Source of the DNA: an uncultured Bacilli bacterium
Lineage (GTDB): Bacteria; Bacillota_I; Bacilli_A; RF39; UBA660
Assembly (NCBI GenBank): GCA_948479395.1
Contig: CAOLUI010000003.1
Span: 1 to 44,545, forward strand
Direction: 5' to 3'
DNA length: 44,545 nt
How positions within the stretch are numbered: position 1 is the first letter of the stretch; every line of letters starts with the position of its first letter. The notes beneath the pieces are model-generated. The model was not told where the DNA came from, did not search any database, and saw only the letters and a list, made by a program, of their open reading frames with translations. Shown here piece by piece: positions 8,671-16,344 of the stretch. The translations under genes and the position numbers were made by a program.

Positions 8671-8684
8671 GTTGAGTGCTTACC
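8671..8684 (+). promoter_or_regulatory. 5' arm of long-range mRNA pairing, module 1
   Basis: GTTGAGTGCTTACC in the toxin leader is complementary to GGTAACACTCAAC at 8835-8847 in the 3' UTR, with one bulged G. Such 5'-3' closure, masking the SD, is a hallmark of type I toxin mRNAs. Confidence 0.65.
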
Positions 8685-8704
8685 TCCGAAAGGAGATGAT
8701 GCAT

Positions 8705-8788
8705 ATGAGTAAGAAAGATTTTTTAGCCTTTTCTTTAATCATTATCATCCTTTTACTTATAGAATTACTATTTGTAATACTAAATTAA
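8705..8788 (+). CDS. Hydrophobic small peptide, probable type I toxin (module 1)
   Basis: 27-residue peptide: MSKKDFLAFS, then an Ile/Leu-rich membrane helix, ending VILN. A strong SD (AAAGGAG) lies nine bases upstream of the ATG. A second locus at 37304-37387 encodes a peptide of the same length and plan (MHKKDFLILS... ending TLVK). Short, single-helix peptides with a charged N-terminus, a structured mRNA and an antisense RNA are typical of type I toxins (Fst, TxpA, BsrG and holin-like groups), but I do not recognise this sequence family. Transcribed rightward, against the surrounding leftward genes. The toxin role is inferred from architecture only. Confidence 0.7.
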   Translation: MSKKDFLAFSLIIIILLLIELLFVILN

Positions 8789-8895
8789 AAGTGCACCTAA
8801 CTCAGCATTGAATTGGGTGCTATACAAATTATTGGGTAACACTCAACGCGCTAATATTGAATGTTCCTTTTTTATTTTATGCAAGTTTCCTTGGC
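8783..8895 (-). ncRNA. Candidate antisense antitoxin RNA, module 1
   Basis: Predicted RNA of about 110 nt starting a few bases below the promoter at 8902-8930 and ending at a hairpin (GCACC...GGTGC, + strand 8792-8827) followed by a T-rich stretch (ACTTTTAATTT). It is fully complementary to the toxin mRNA 3' UTR, including the 3' arm of the long-range pairing. The same layout is present at 37398-37514 with compensatory changes. Confidence 0.55.
8838..8878 (+). terminator. Toxin mRNA terminator, module 1
   Basis: AACACTCAA/TTGAATGTT stem (one mismatch) followed by CCTTTTTTATTTT. It shares bases with the 3' arm of the long-range pairing. Confidence 0.55.
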
Positions 8896-8901
8896 ATATA
8901 C

Positions 8902-8930
8902 ATAATATCCTAAAAACGACTTTTTGACAA
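8902..8930 (-). promoter_or_regulatory. Antisense RNA promoter inside terminator hairpin, module 1
   Basis: Leftward -35 TTGTCA (8925-8930), 17-bp spacer, -10 TATTAT (8902-8907). The -35 lies in the loop and arm of the hairpin AAAGCGACTT/AAGTCGTTTT (8913-8938). Identical boxes and spacing occur in module 2. Confidence 0.7.
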
Positions 8931-9012
8931 GTCGCTTTCTATTATTCTCGAAAAGTTCGAGATTGGTATCATTCTGGTGCGATAGTGATAGTTATCTACA
9001 ACTTTTCGCAAA
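8910..9012 (-). other. GCACCA-type element (copy D), tRNA-tail relic beside toxin module
   Basis: Leftward GCGAAAAGTTGTAGATAAC, GCACCAGAATGATACC (core 8975-8980), hairpin TCTCGAACTTTTCGAGA, then hairpin AAAGCGACTT/AAGTCGTTTT. From the CCA onward it matches the 3' flank of tRNA-Phe (37545-37597), but no tRNA precedes it. CGAAAAGTT could alternatively pair with AACTTTTCG, an alternative to the CTCGAA hairpin. Confidence 0.55.
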
Positions 9013-9088
9013 ATTAAGTAATCTAGTACATATAGTACTGACTTCATATCCAAATTATAAACTATTTTTAGTAATAAGGAAATACCAT

Positions 9089-9973
9089 TTATCTATTTTT
9101 GATATTATTTATTGGTTCTATTCCTAATTTTCTTTGAGCTTCTTGTTGTTTTTGAATAATATAGTTAGTAACATTTGAAGTTAATAATGTTTCTGTTTCT
9201 ACATAATCAGTCTCGTCACTATATTCTAAATTTGACAAATAAAATCCCATAAATGCAGAATATATTATTTTACTAGTCTGTTTATATATGTTTATTAGTT
9301 CATCTATTTCAATATTATCTAAACCAATTGGAATATAGCCATTTCTTAAATTAAACATATAATTTAATAACATTCTAGATAATCTACCATTTCCATCATC
9401 AAAAGGATGTATTCTCAAAAATCTATAATTGATTATTCCTAAATTGCAATTAAATTCTTCATCTGAAATACTATCATTTTGTGATAATACTTCATTTATC
9501 TTTTTACATAATACCTTAGTGCATTTTTCTTTTTTTTCAAAAGATACCATATTGTCATATTCTACCAACTCTTTAATTTGAGATTTACTCATTGCCATAA
9601 GATTTTCAAAACTAAAATCATCATTTTCAAAATAATGAATAATGTCCTTTGGATATTTTCCTTTATTAATATCTCTAGTTAAAATATAACCACTCCAACT
9701 TAATAAAACTTGTTCGATATTTTTAGAATCAATATCAATTCTTAATGGTTGTAAAACAATAAATATTGCTTGCTCTATAGCAAAATCTAATTCATTATTT
9801 GCTTCTCTTTTATTTAAAAAAATATCCTCAAAATTTTGATTGAAATAATTAATATCTTGATTGTATCTTAAGTATTCTTTTTTTATTAATTCATTAATAT
9901 ATCCCATTAAAGTATTTTTATCAATGTAATCATAATGACTTTGAATATCCCTAATTATATCTAAATTGCTCAA
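9089..9973 (-). CDS. Fic-domain protein (probable AMP/NMP transferase)
   Basis: About 294 residues with a canonical Fic motif HPFDDGNGR (about residues 189-197) followed by LSRMLLNYM. Fic enzymes transfer AMP or another nucleotide moiety onto protein hydroxyls; the motif His is catalytic. An inhibitory (S/T)xxxE(G/N) helix is not obvious. Start uncertain: a TTG at 9973 has AGGTG six bases upstream; a GTG at 9982 would abut the racemase stop at 9983. So the two genes are translationally coupled or nearly so. It lies between the toxin module and the racemase/MobV genes in the mobilizable segment. The target could be a host protein or translation factor; this is unknown. Confidence 0.85.
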   Translation of the reverse strand: MSNLDIIRDIQSHYDYIDKNTLMGYINELIKKEYLRYNQDINYFNQNFEDIFLNKREANNELDFAIEQAIFIVLQPLRIDIDSKNIEQVLLSWSGYILTRDINKGKYPKDIIHYFENDDFSFENLMAMSKSQIKELVEYDNMVSFEKKEKCTKVLCKKINEVLSQNDSISDEEFNCNLGIINYRFLRIHPFDDGNGRLSRMLLNYMFNLRNGYIPIGLDNIEIDELINIYKQTSKIIYSAFMGFYLSNLEYSDETDYVETETLLTSNVTNYIIQKQQEAQRKLGIEPINNIKNR

Positions 9974-9982
9974 TATGAACAC

Positions 9983-10696
9983 CTATCTTTTTATTAATTT
10001 CTTTTCTAATGAATAATCCACTATAGAATCAATATGAGATTGTGTTGTATCAAAAATTGGAATATCTAAATCTGCTTGCTTTACTAGCATTTCAATTTCT
10101 GTACAGCCTAATATTACACCCTTAATATCATTTTGTTTTATCATATTATTTATTACATTAATATAATATTGTCTTGAACTATCTTTAATTTCACCTTTAC
10201 ATAACTCATCAAATATTATTCTATCAATTTCATTAATATTTTCTTCATTTTGTGGAGTGGTTACAGTTAACCCATTATCTCTTAATCTATTTTTCAAAAA
10301 ATCTTCAACCATTGTATATTTTGTTCCTAGAAGACCTACATTAGAAATATTACTTTCCTTGCATTTATCTGCAACACAATCTGCAATATGAATCAAAGGT
10401 ATATTAATTTGACTTTGGACATAATCTGCCAATTTATGCATTGTATTAGTTGCTATAACAATATAATCTGCTCCAGCCTTTTCTAATGTTTTTGCTATAG
10501 ATGCAAGTTCAACTCCAATTTTATCCCACTCATTAGATAACATTAATTTTCTAATATCTTCAAAATTCACATTATAAATAATCATTTTTGCACAAGTTAA
10601 TCCACCAACAAGTTCATTTACTTGGTTATTTATTCTTTCATAATAATGAATTGAAGATTCATAACTCATGCCTCCAATAATACCAATTGTTTTCAT
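9983..10696 (-). CDS. Aspartate/glutamate racemase-family protein
   Basis: 237 residues of the Asp/Glu racemase superfamily: N-terminal IGIIGGMSYESS glycine loop, ATNTMHK motif (Thr85 where classical members have Cys) and GCTEIE motif with Cys198. The Thr/Cys pair is known from broad-specificity amino-acid racemases of the YgeA/RacX group, so the substrate may not be Asp. Cofactor-independent. ATG preceded by GAGGAGG; an AT-rich TATGAT-type -10 lies about 40 bp upstream. The Fic gene follows directly. It could supply a D-amino acid for the peptidoglycan operon at 25248-29520, but nothing in the sequence links them. Confidence 0.85.
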   Translation of the reverse strand: MKTIGIIGGMSYESSIHYYERINNQVNELVGGLTCAKMIIYNVNFEDIRKLMLSNEWDKIGVELASIAKTLEKAGADYIVIATNTMHKLADYVQSQINIPLIHIADCVADKCKESNISNVGLLGTKYTMVEDFLKNRLRDNGLTVTTPQNEENINEIDRIIFDELCKGEIKDSSRQYYINVINNMIKQNDIKGVILGCTEIEMLVKQADLDIPIFDTTQSHIDSIVDYSLEKKLIKR

Positions 10697-10759
10697 TACA
10701 AAAACCTCCTCGTCTTTAATTACTAACTATTTTATCATACTTTTTTTAATTTTTATTAA

Positions 10760-12103
10760 TTATCGTTCAAAATCATCAATTTTATCGTTATTTTTATTAT
10801 TTTGAATAATATCAATATCATTTTCATCAAGTATATCTTCATCATATAAATCATTTATGAAGTCATCATATTTATTATTAGAGAAGAATTTGCTTTGTAA
10901 AAATTCTATAAACTTCTTCCATAAATCTTTAAAATAATCAACTATTTTTTGTAATTCTGATACCTTATCTTCTAACTCATCAATAGTTACATTAGCATCA
11001 TTCAAGTCATATTCTAGTTCTTCAATTCTATCATCACGAGTTTTTATTTTCTTTTTCAAGTTTCTAACTTCGTTAGAGTGTTCTCTTAAATCATCTTCGT
11101 ATTTTTTAAGAACAATACTTATATCATTGGCATCTCTTAAATTAGAAGTAGTGTCATTAGTTTGTTCTATATATTTTTTGATTTTATCCACTTCTTCACT
11201 TGAAATAGAGTAGTTATTTTTATTAATTAATGTAGGTTTTAAATTATCAATAATATCATTAATCTCATTAGATTTATTTTGTAATTCATCAGTTTTACTA
11301 TTTAATTCTTTGAGTTGCTTTTTATATTTTTCTTGTTCTCGTTTAAACTTTTTATATTCGTTCATGTTGGCAACATTAATATCAACATTTCTTCCTTCTT
11401 CTTTTGCTTTAAGAGTATAGTTTAAATGATAAAATCTATTGAATGAATTAATACAATATTCTCTCATTTTATCTTGAATATTTACTAAACTTATCTTATT
11501 AAAGACATCAGATTTTCCAACTTGTTTTTCCATACCATTTTTCATTCCATCTTTAAAAGGAACCCCAACAATATGTAAATGTGGACTAGATTCATCAAAA
11601 TGAATAGTTGCATTTGCTATTTTAAAGTTAGGTACAACTTCTTCTAAATCTAATATTTGTTCTTTAAAGACTTCAACCATTTTATGCTTAAATTTATCAT
11701 CTTTATCAGCCCAAAAGTCCATATCTCCAAGTTCAATAATTATTTCACAAGCAAGATCTCTTTTGTTATCATTTGAGATATGATTAAAATAATTTTCTAT
11801 CTTTCTATCATTTCTAGTTTGTTTTTCATTATATTTAATTCTTGCATCTTCAAACAATTCTAAATACAAATTTTTAGTATCTTCTACAATAGATGAAGTA
11901 CCTTTAATCGTGCAAATTAATTCTTTTTCATCATCATATTTTCTCAAATTATGTTTATCAACTTTTGATAATTGTTGATGATTTTGTATTGCATTATTGT
12001 TAAATGAAGTAGTGTTAGTATCATTCGTTTTTGCTGTTCTTCTTGCTTTTTTTGATTTATTTTTATCATTACCTAAATGTAATGAATAAGATAATTCTTC
12101 CAT
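10760..12103 (-). CDS. mobV: MobV-family (Pre/Mob) relaxase
   Basis: 447-residue plasmid/transposon mobilization relaxase that nicks oriT and leads the transferred strand. The MobV signature HFDESSPHLHIV spans residues 168-179 (His residues binding metal). An N-terminal extension with a basic stretch (KNKSKKARRTAK) precedes the catalytic region. Residues about 235-395 are a long Lys/Glu-rich coiled coil, and the tail is acidic. The SD AAAGGGGG is strong. The intergenic region upstream (12104-12481) has three inverted repeats suited to an oriT. With the serine recombinase upstream this gives a TnpX/TnpZ-like pair as in Tn4451. Its 3' part is duplicated at 8221-8497. Confidence 0.92.
   Translation of the reverse strand: MEELSYSLHLGNDKNKSKKARRTAKTNDTNTTSFNNNAIQNHQQLSKVDKHNLRKYDDEKELICTIKGTSSIVEDTKNLYLELFEDARIKYNEKQTRNDRKIENYFNHISNDNKRDLACEIIIELGDMDFWADKDDKFKHKMVEVFKEQILDLEEVVPNFKIANATIHFDESSPHLHIVGVPFKDGMKNGMEKQVGKSDVFNKISLVNIQDKMREYCINSFNRFYHLNYTLKAKEEGRNVDINVANMNEYKKFKREQEKYKKQLKELNSKTDELQNKSNEINDIIDNLKPTLINKNNYSISSEEVDKIKKYIEQTNDTTSNLRDANDISIVLKKYEDDLREHSNEVRNLKKKIKTRDDRIEELEYDLNDANVTIDELEDKVSELQKIVDYFKDLWKKFIEFLQSKFFSNNKYDDFINDLYDEDILDENDIDIIQNNKNNDKIDDFER
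10870..11148 (-). repeat. Direct repeat of mob 3' region (copy 2)
   Basis: The part of the intact MobV gene encoding the end of the coiled coil and KKFIEFLQSKFFS; matched by 8221-8497. Confidence 0.8.
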
Positions 12104-12131
12104 ATTTTATAACCCCCTTTATAGAATAGAA

Positions 12132-12235
12132 CCTACTAGATATAGTAGGGTAATTTTGCTCTGTCAAAATCTCTAACCCCCTATATATTTTGACACAAGT
12201 ATCAAAATATGGGGGCTAAGGTTTAGGCAACCTTA
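12132..12235 (-). promoter_or_regulatory. Three inverted repeats upstream of mobV: candidate oriT
   Basis: In order: CCTACTA/TAGTAGG (12132-12149), a long imperfect repeat beginning CCCC and ending GGGGG around TATTTTGA/TCAAAATA (12177-12215), and TAAGGTT/AACCTTA (12217-12235). They sit 30-130 bp before the relaxase start, where MobV elements carry their nick site. The rest of this 378-bp gap (to 12481) holds a GATAAAATAA/TTATTTTATC stem near 12302-12338, plausibly the recombinase terminator, and ACAAAACG/CGTTTGT near 12432-12450. Confidence 0.5.
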
Positions 12236-12481
12236 GAATCCACCTGTCTTATTTCGTAATATTTCAAAACTTTGTAATGAAATAAAACTACACAAGACTT
12301 CTGATAAAATAACAAGCACTGCTTTTTATTTTATCTAGGAAAATTATTCAAATAATCGCAAACTATCGTAAGCAATTATTTCATAATTTTGTTTAACAAA
12401 CTTTTCCCACTTTCATTGAACCAAGTTCAACAAAACGTGTTCGTTTGTTATAACTTTTTGAAAAAAAGTTAACAAAAAATT

Positions 12482-14407
12482 TTATTCTTCCTTATCTAAT
12501 TTAGATCTCATTTCTTCAAATTCTTTTTCAATTTGTTCTCTCTTTTTTCTTGTTTCTTCATCTAATTCATATTCAGTAGAATTAACAACTGGTGGTAGAT
12601 ATTCAAATACATCTTCTTCATTTTCTAGAATTGATTTATCTCCATCATTTACATAAATAACACCAAGTTTTAATTTATCAATCTTATCCATTTTCTTATA
12701 ATCTTCTAATGGAAATATTCTAACAATTCTTCTTTCGTTATAGTAATTAAAGAACATTACTTTGTCTTGATAATAATAAGTTGCTTCATAATACCCAACA
12801 TTATAAAATTCTCTTAATCTAAATATATGCTGGCTTACTTTATCAAAAGGTAGATATTCACTAAATCTTAATTTAGTAACAACATTGCCAATTAAGGCAT
12901 AATCTTTTTTATCCAAATATCCAGAATCATATAACTCATTACAAGTAGTACACATATTTTCTCTAAATAAAATTTCATCAACTTTGCACTTATGATTAGA
13001 ACTTTCTTTTAATTTTATTTCATCAATATATCTCATTACTAAATCTTGTTTTTCTTCTCTAGTAAGTTCGCTCCAAGATAAATTATTTTCTTGATATTCT
13101 TTAGGATATAGTAATTTATTGATATAATCTATATCTCTTTTAATTAGAATATCATCTGGTGTTAAACTTAAATCTTCACAAACTTCACATTCTTTTAATC
13201 TGCTTTCTAATTCAGTAATTGTTGTTTCAACAATTTTTCTTTCCTCATCATATTCTTCTAATTTAAATGTACCATTAACATATGCTTTTTTAATTCTATC
13301 TAATTTTTGATTTTGATTTGATATTTCTTTTTGGATATCTTCTTTTGGATTTTCTATTTTAGTTTTTATCATAGGTAGTAGTGTTTGATTGACAACACTA
13401 TCATATTCATTAATATCATCTATAAAGTGTTCAATTTCACTCTCAATTTCAGTTTCTTTAATCGTTAATTTACAATCATTACAATAGCAATAATAGTAAG
13501 AATTACCATTCTTTTTAGTGGTTGCTTTTCCACCTAATATTCTTCCACATTTAGGACAACATAGTTTTTGTAAAAAGATATAAGTTAAAGTTCTTTTATA
13601 ACTTCTAGAATTTTTCTTTTGTTGAACTTGGCAAGATTCCCATAATTCTTTAGATACGATTGGTTCAACTACATCTGAATAATAAACTGGATTCTTTGTT
13701 CTTTTACCATGAACAAAATCTCCTTTATAGATTTCATTTTCAAGTATTCTCATAATTGTTGAATCATACCAATTTGTTTTACCTAAAACTTCTTCTTTGT
13801 TAAATAAGTTAGCAATAGTTTGATATGAATTACCCTCATAATATAAATTAAATACTCTAACAATAATATCTTTGGTTGCTAAATCTGGCACTAAAATTTT
13901 ACCCTCTCTTTTATAACCAAATGGACTCTTGTGCGGAATGTGTCCAACTTTTATTGCACCAGCTAAACCTATCTTAGTTCTCTCACTTGTTCTTTCTATT
14001 TCGTTTTGTGAAACAGTTGTTAAAAGTCTTGCGACCATTTTACCATTTGCATTTGTAGTATTTATATCATCATTTGCACAATCTAAATAAGCATCATTTT
14101 CGTCTAAAAACTTCATAATATGTTCCATATCATAAACACTTCTAGTTAATCTATCTAGTTTTAAAACCACAATCGTATTACATTTCTTATCTTTAATATC
14201 TTGCAATAGTTCTTCAAATGCTGGTCTTTTATTTCCAGTTTTCGCACTTATTCCAGCATCTTTATAGATTTTATAAATCTCATAACCTTTATACTCGCAC
14301 ATTGCACGAAGTCTTTTTTCTTGTTCTGGTAAACTAAATCCCTCTCTGGCTTGATCTTCAGTACTTACACGAATATATAAACCTGCTATTTTCTTTTCAT
14401 CATTCAT
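12482..14407 (-). CDS. Large serine recombinase (TnpX-like integrase)
   Basis: 641 residues. The N-terminal resolvase domain has YIRVSTEDQ with catalytic Ser15, the conserved VVLKLDRLTRS and an ERTSERTKIGL helix. A recombinase domain (PFGYKREG...) follows, then a zinc ribbon (CCPKCGR ... CYCNDC, about 285-312), a coiled-coil region (about 345-400) and a long C-terminal segment. Large serine recombinases integrate and excise circular elements between short, unlike att sites with no replication. SD AGGAGG lies upstream of the ATG. The neighbouring MobV gene argues for an integrative mobilizable element. The att sites cannot be assigned from one sequence. Confidence 0.95.
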   Translation of the reverse strand: MNDEKKIAGLYIRVSTEDQAREGFSLPEQEKRLRAMCEYKGYEIYKIYKDAGISAKTGNKRPAFEELLQDIKDKKCNTIVVLKLDRLTRSVYDMEHIMKFLDENDAYLDCANDDINTTNANGKMVARLLTTVSQNEIERTSERTKIGLAGAIKVGHIPHKSPFGYKREGKILVPDLATKDIIVRVFNLYYEGNSYQTIANLFNKEEVLGKTNWYDSTIMRILENEIYKGDFVHGKRTKNPVYYSDVVEPIVSKELWESCQVQQKKNSRSYKRTLTYIFLQKLCCPKCGRILGGKATTKKNGNSYYYCYCNDCKLTIKETEIESEIEHFIDDINEYDSVVNQTLLPMIKTKIENPKEDIQKEISNQNQKLDRIKKAYVNGTFKLEEYDEERKIVETTITELESRLKECEVCEDLSLTPDDILIKRDIDYINKLLYPKEYQENNLSWSELTREEKQDLVMRYIDEIKLKESSNHKCKVDEILFRENMCTTCNELYDSGYLDKKDYALIGNVVTKLRFSEYLPFDKVSQHIFRLREFYNVGYYEATYYYQDKVMFFNYYNERRIVRIFPLEDYKKMDKIDKLKLGVIYVNDGDKSILENEEDVFEYLPPVVNSTEYELDEETRKKREQIEKEFEEMRSKLDKEE

Positions 14408-14444
14408 TAAATTCTAATCCTCCTTTTTATCTTTGAAACCTAAA

Positions 14445-14493
14445 AAGAGGCGACAAAGACACATTAAATATTTTTATGTCTTTGACACCTCTT
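14445..14493 (-). promoter_or_regulatory. Long hairpin in the recombinase leader
   Basis: AAGAGG and CAAAGACA (14445-14461) pair with TGTCTTTG and CCTCTT (14477-14493), separated only by a small internal loop. It lies about 40-90 bp upstream of the recombinase start in a 264-bp gap and could be an attachment-site arm, an attenuator or the terminator of the gene at 14672. Confidence 0.5.
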
Positions 14494-14671
14494 AAAATCT
14501 AAATAAGTTGTATTAATATAATTCAAACTTCGTTTCATATTAACCCCCAAAAACATAAAACTTGTTTCTTGGTTACTTATTATAGATATTTAAACTTTAA
14601 AGTCAAGACATAATTACCATTTTTTGCCTATTTAAAGCCATTTTAAGAGAAGTTGACTCGTTTTAATACAT

Positions 14672-14947
14672 TTAATCTAATGATTTAATAAAGCCCTCTA
14701 AATCTTTGATTTCTAGGGAATTTGCTAGACTTCCAATATATATAATTTTAGAATAATTAAAAACTAGAAAAGTAATACCTTTAATAATAACTCTATGAGG
14801 TTCTATATAGTTTAAATTTGTATGTTCTATGTTTTTAATACTACCATTTATAATAGTAGGTTTTGTATTACAGAAATCACATATAAATTCTATTTTCTTC
14901 TTTAGTTCATCATCAAAGTGTAATTCTTTTGTTTTTAATTTAATCAT
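14672..14947 (-). CDS. Small protein of unknown function, upstream of recombinase
   Basis: 91 residues, not recognised. It has a CDFC pair near residue 23-26, otherwise alternating charged and hydrophobic strands (HRVIIKGITFLVFNYSKIIY), compatible with a small beta-rich protein. It starts at an ATG preceded by AAAGGATAG and lies just below a strong terminator hairpin (14982-15003), so it may be attenuated. Same strand as the recombinase, 264 bp upstream of it; could be an accessory or excision-related gene, but this is guesswork. Confidence 0.55.
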   Translation of the reverse strand: MIKLKTKELHFDDELKKKIEFICDFCNTKPTIINGSIKNIEHTNLNYIEPHRVIIKGITFLVFNYSKIIYIGSLANSLEIKDLEGFIKSLD

Positions 14948-14970
14948 CTAAATCTATCCTTTCTTTTCTT

Positions 14971-15003
14971 AAATACAAAAAATCAACTTCTTTTGAAGTT
15001 GAT
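14971..15003 (-). terminator. Perfect 9-bp terminator hairpin in element E
   Basis: ATCAACTTC/GAAGTTGAT with loop AAAA, followed leftward by TTTTTTGTATTT. It lies 35 bp upstream of the 14947 start codon. Confidence 0.8.
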
Positions 15004-15085
15004 ACTATATGCTTAAATCTAACAAAAGTTAGAATAGATTGCTCAATGGTGCCCTAAGGGAGGACGTTCAACAACTTTTTTTGCA
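14985..15085 (-). other. GCACCA-type element (copy E)
   Basis: Leftward AAAAGTTGTTGAACGTCCTC, then GGGCACCATTGA (core 15047-15052), hairpin TCTAAC/GTTAGA, then the terminator above. The first half is like copy F, whose GTTGTTG and GGGCACCATGA parts match. It also contains the upstream flank of the rightward gene at 15121. Confidence 0.45.
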
Positions 15086-15120
15086 TATCAATATATGTTA
15101 TACTATAAAAGGTGATTATA

Positions 15121-15708
15121 ATGAACATTGGAATAGATATCGATGGGGTTCTTACTGATTTAGAAAGTTATATAGAAACTGTCGGTAAAAAATATATGAT
15201 TGAAAATAATTTAGATTTTGATGATACAATGAACACAAATACTATTTATGGTTTTTTAAGTAAAGAAGATAGTCATCAATTTTGGGATAAACATTGGGAA
15301 AAATATGCTACTACTATAAAAATCAGAAAAAACGCTAGTAATATAATCGAAAAGTTAAAAAATGATGGAAATAAAATAATTATAATTACAGCAAGGACCT
15401 ATGATAACCAAATTATTAAGGGTGGCATTAAAAGGCAAGAAAATATGGAAAAACTAATTATTAAATGGTTACACAAAAATAATATAAAGTATGACAAGAT
15501 TGTTTTCTCTAATTTAAATAAATTAAAGGATTGCTTGGATAATAAAATCGATATAATGATAGAAGATTCCGTTTCAAATATAGAGCAACTAAAAAATTTC
15601 ATGAAAATACTATGCTTTGATGCGAAGTACAACCAATCATATGCCAATAGTCAAATATATAGAGTATATAATTGGGACGATGTATATAATATTATTAGTA
15701 AGTTTTAA
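15121..15708 (+). CDS. HAD-family 5'(3')-deoxyribonucleotidase-like phosphatase
   Basis: 195 residues with HAD motifs: IDIDGVLTD (Asp6 nucleophile, Asp8), ITAR (motif II Thr) and IEDS (motif III/IV acid), plus a conserved Lys between. The small size and cap resemble the NT5C group, which dephosphorylates (deoxy)nucleotides; the substrate is inferred. The start is the ATG at 15121 after AAAGGTGA; a GTG at 15112 is in frame but overlaps the SD. A possible promoter TTGCAT...TATAAA lies at about 15083-15112. It is the only rightward protein-length gene in the island, and its last 14 bp overlap the convergent Nudix gene. Confidence 0.82.
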   Translation: MNIGIDIDGVLTDLESYIETVGKKYMIENNLDFDDTMNTNTIYGFLSKEDSHQFWDKHWEKYATTIKIRKNASNIIEKLKNDGNKIIIITARTYDNQIIKGGIKRQENMEKLIIKWLHKNNIKYDKIVFSNLNKLKDCLDNKIDIMIEDSVSNIEQLKNFMKILCFDAKYNQSYANSQIYRVYNWDDVYNIISKF

Positions 15709-16225
15709 TTATATTTTCTAAGGCACTAATGATTTTATTAGTGTTTTCATTATTTTTAAACATCATATCAGGATGACTATTATAAATCATATCTTTAAAT
15801 TTTTTAAAAGGGAACCATTTTACTTCGGATAACTCTTCTTTTTGAATACTGAAATCATCAATATTCAAATTACATATTGAATAATATGCTATCGTATATT
15901 GTCTATTTGGAAGTTTGTCTCTTTTTAGTTCAACCAATAATTTAATCTGATTTTCAGATAAAGTTATCCCTAATTCTTCTTTTATTTCTCTAATAATTGC
16001 TTCTATGCTTGTCTCTCCAGCAATAACATGACCTCCATGCCATGCCCATTTATTCGGTTCAATTTCTTTTGTAGAGGCTCTTTTTTGTAAAAGAATTTCA
16101 CCTTTATCGTTCAATAGTATTAGCGCTACTTCTTTGTGGTATTTTCCTTCTTTATGAATTATATTTTTATCCAATATCTCTCCTGTTGGTTCTCCATTTT
16201 CATTTAAAACATCTAATAATTCCAT
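15695..16225 (-). CDS. Nudix hydrolase, isopentenyl-diphosphate-isomerase-like subgroup
   Basis: 176 residues. Nudix box between residues 65 and 87: GGHVIAGETS then REIKEELG with the metal-binding Glu residues 80, 83 and 84 in place. The N-terminus ELLDVLNENGEPTG and the KWAWHGGH stretch are typical of YfcD/IPP-isomerase-like Nudix proteins. The substrate (a nucleotide- or prenyl-diphosphate) is unknown. SD GAGGTGA is 11 bases from the ATG. Its upstream region shares a 41-bp block with the region upstream of the phospholipase-like gene (37157-37197). It overlaps the HAD gene convergently by 14 bp. Confidence 0.88.
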   Translation of the reverse strand: MELLDVLNENGEPTGEILDKNIIHKEGKYHKEVALILLNDKGEILLQKRASTKEIEPNKWAWHGGHVIAGETSIEAIIREIKEELGITLSENQIKLLVELKRDKLPNRQYTIAYYSICNLNIDDFSIQKEELSEVKWFPFKKFKDMIYNSHPDMMFKNNENTNKIISALENIIKTY

Positions 16226-16256
16226 ATAAACTATTTCACCTCATAACTTGTATAAT

Positions 16257-16300
16257 GATTATTGTCAATATACAAGTGTGTTTACTAAATTGACAAAATT
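16257..16300 (-). repeat. Shared 41-bp upstream block (copy 1)
   Basis: Core AAGTGTGTTTACTAAA flanked by TTGTCAAT and ATTGACAA (inverted repeat). It is nearly identical to 37157-37197 and lies 32 bp before the Nudix start codon. Possibly a promoter or operator shared by two cargo genes. Confidence 0.65.
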
Positions 16301-16344
16301 CAATTTGATTTCTATAAAAATTATATCAAAATTTTTAACATATT

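Noticed and set aside
5155..15085. Integron-like cassette array with attC sites, suggested by the mixed cargo (GNAT, Nudix, Fic, kinase, toxin)
   Set aside because: The repeated elements have GTT first and AAC last, the reverse of the attC RYYYAAC...GTTRRRY order, and no integron integrase is present in the window.
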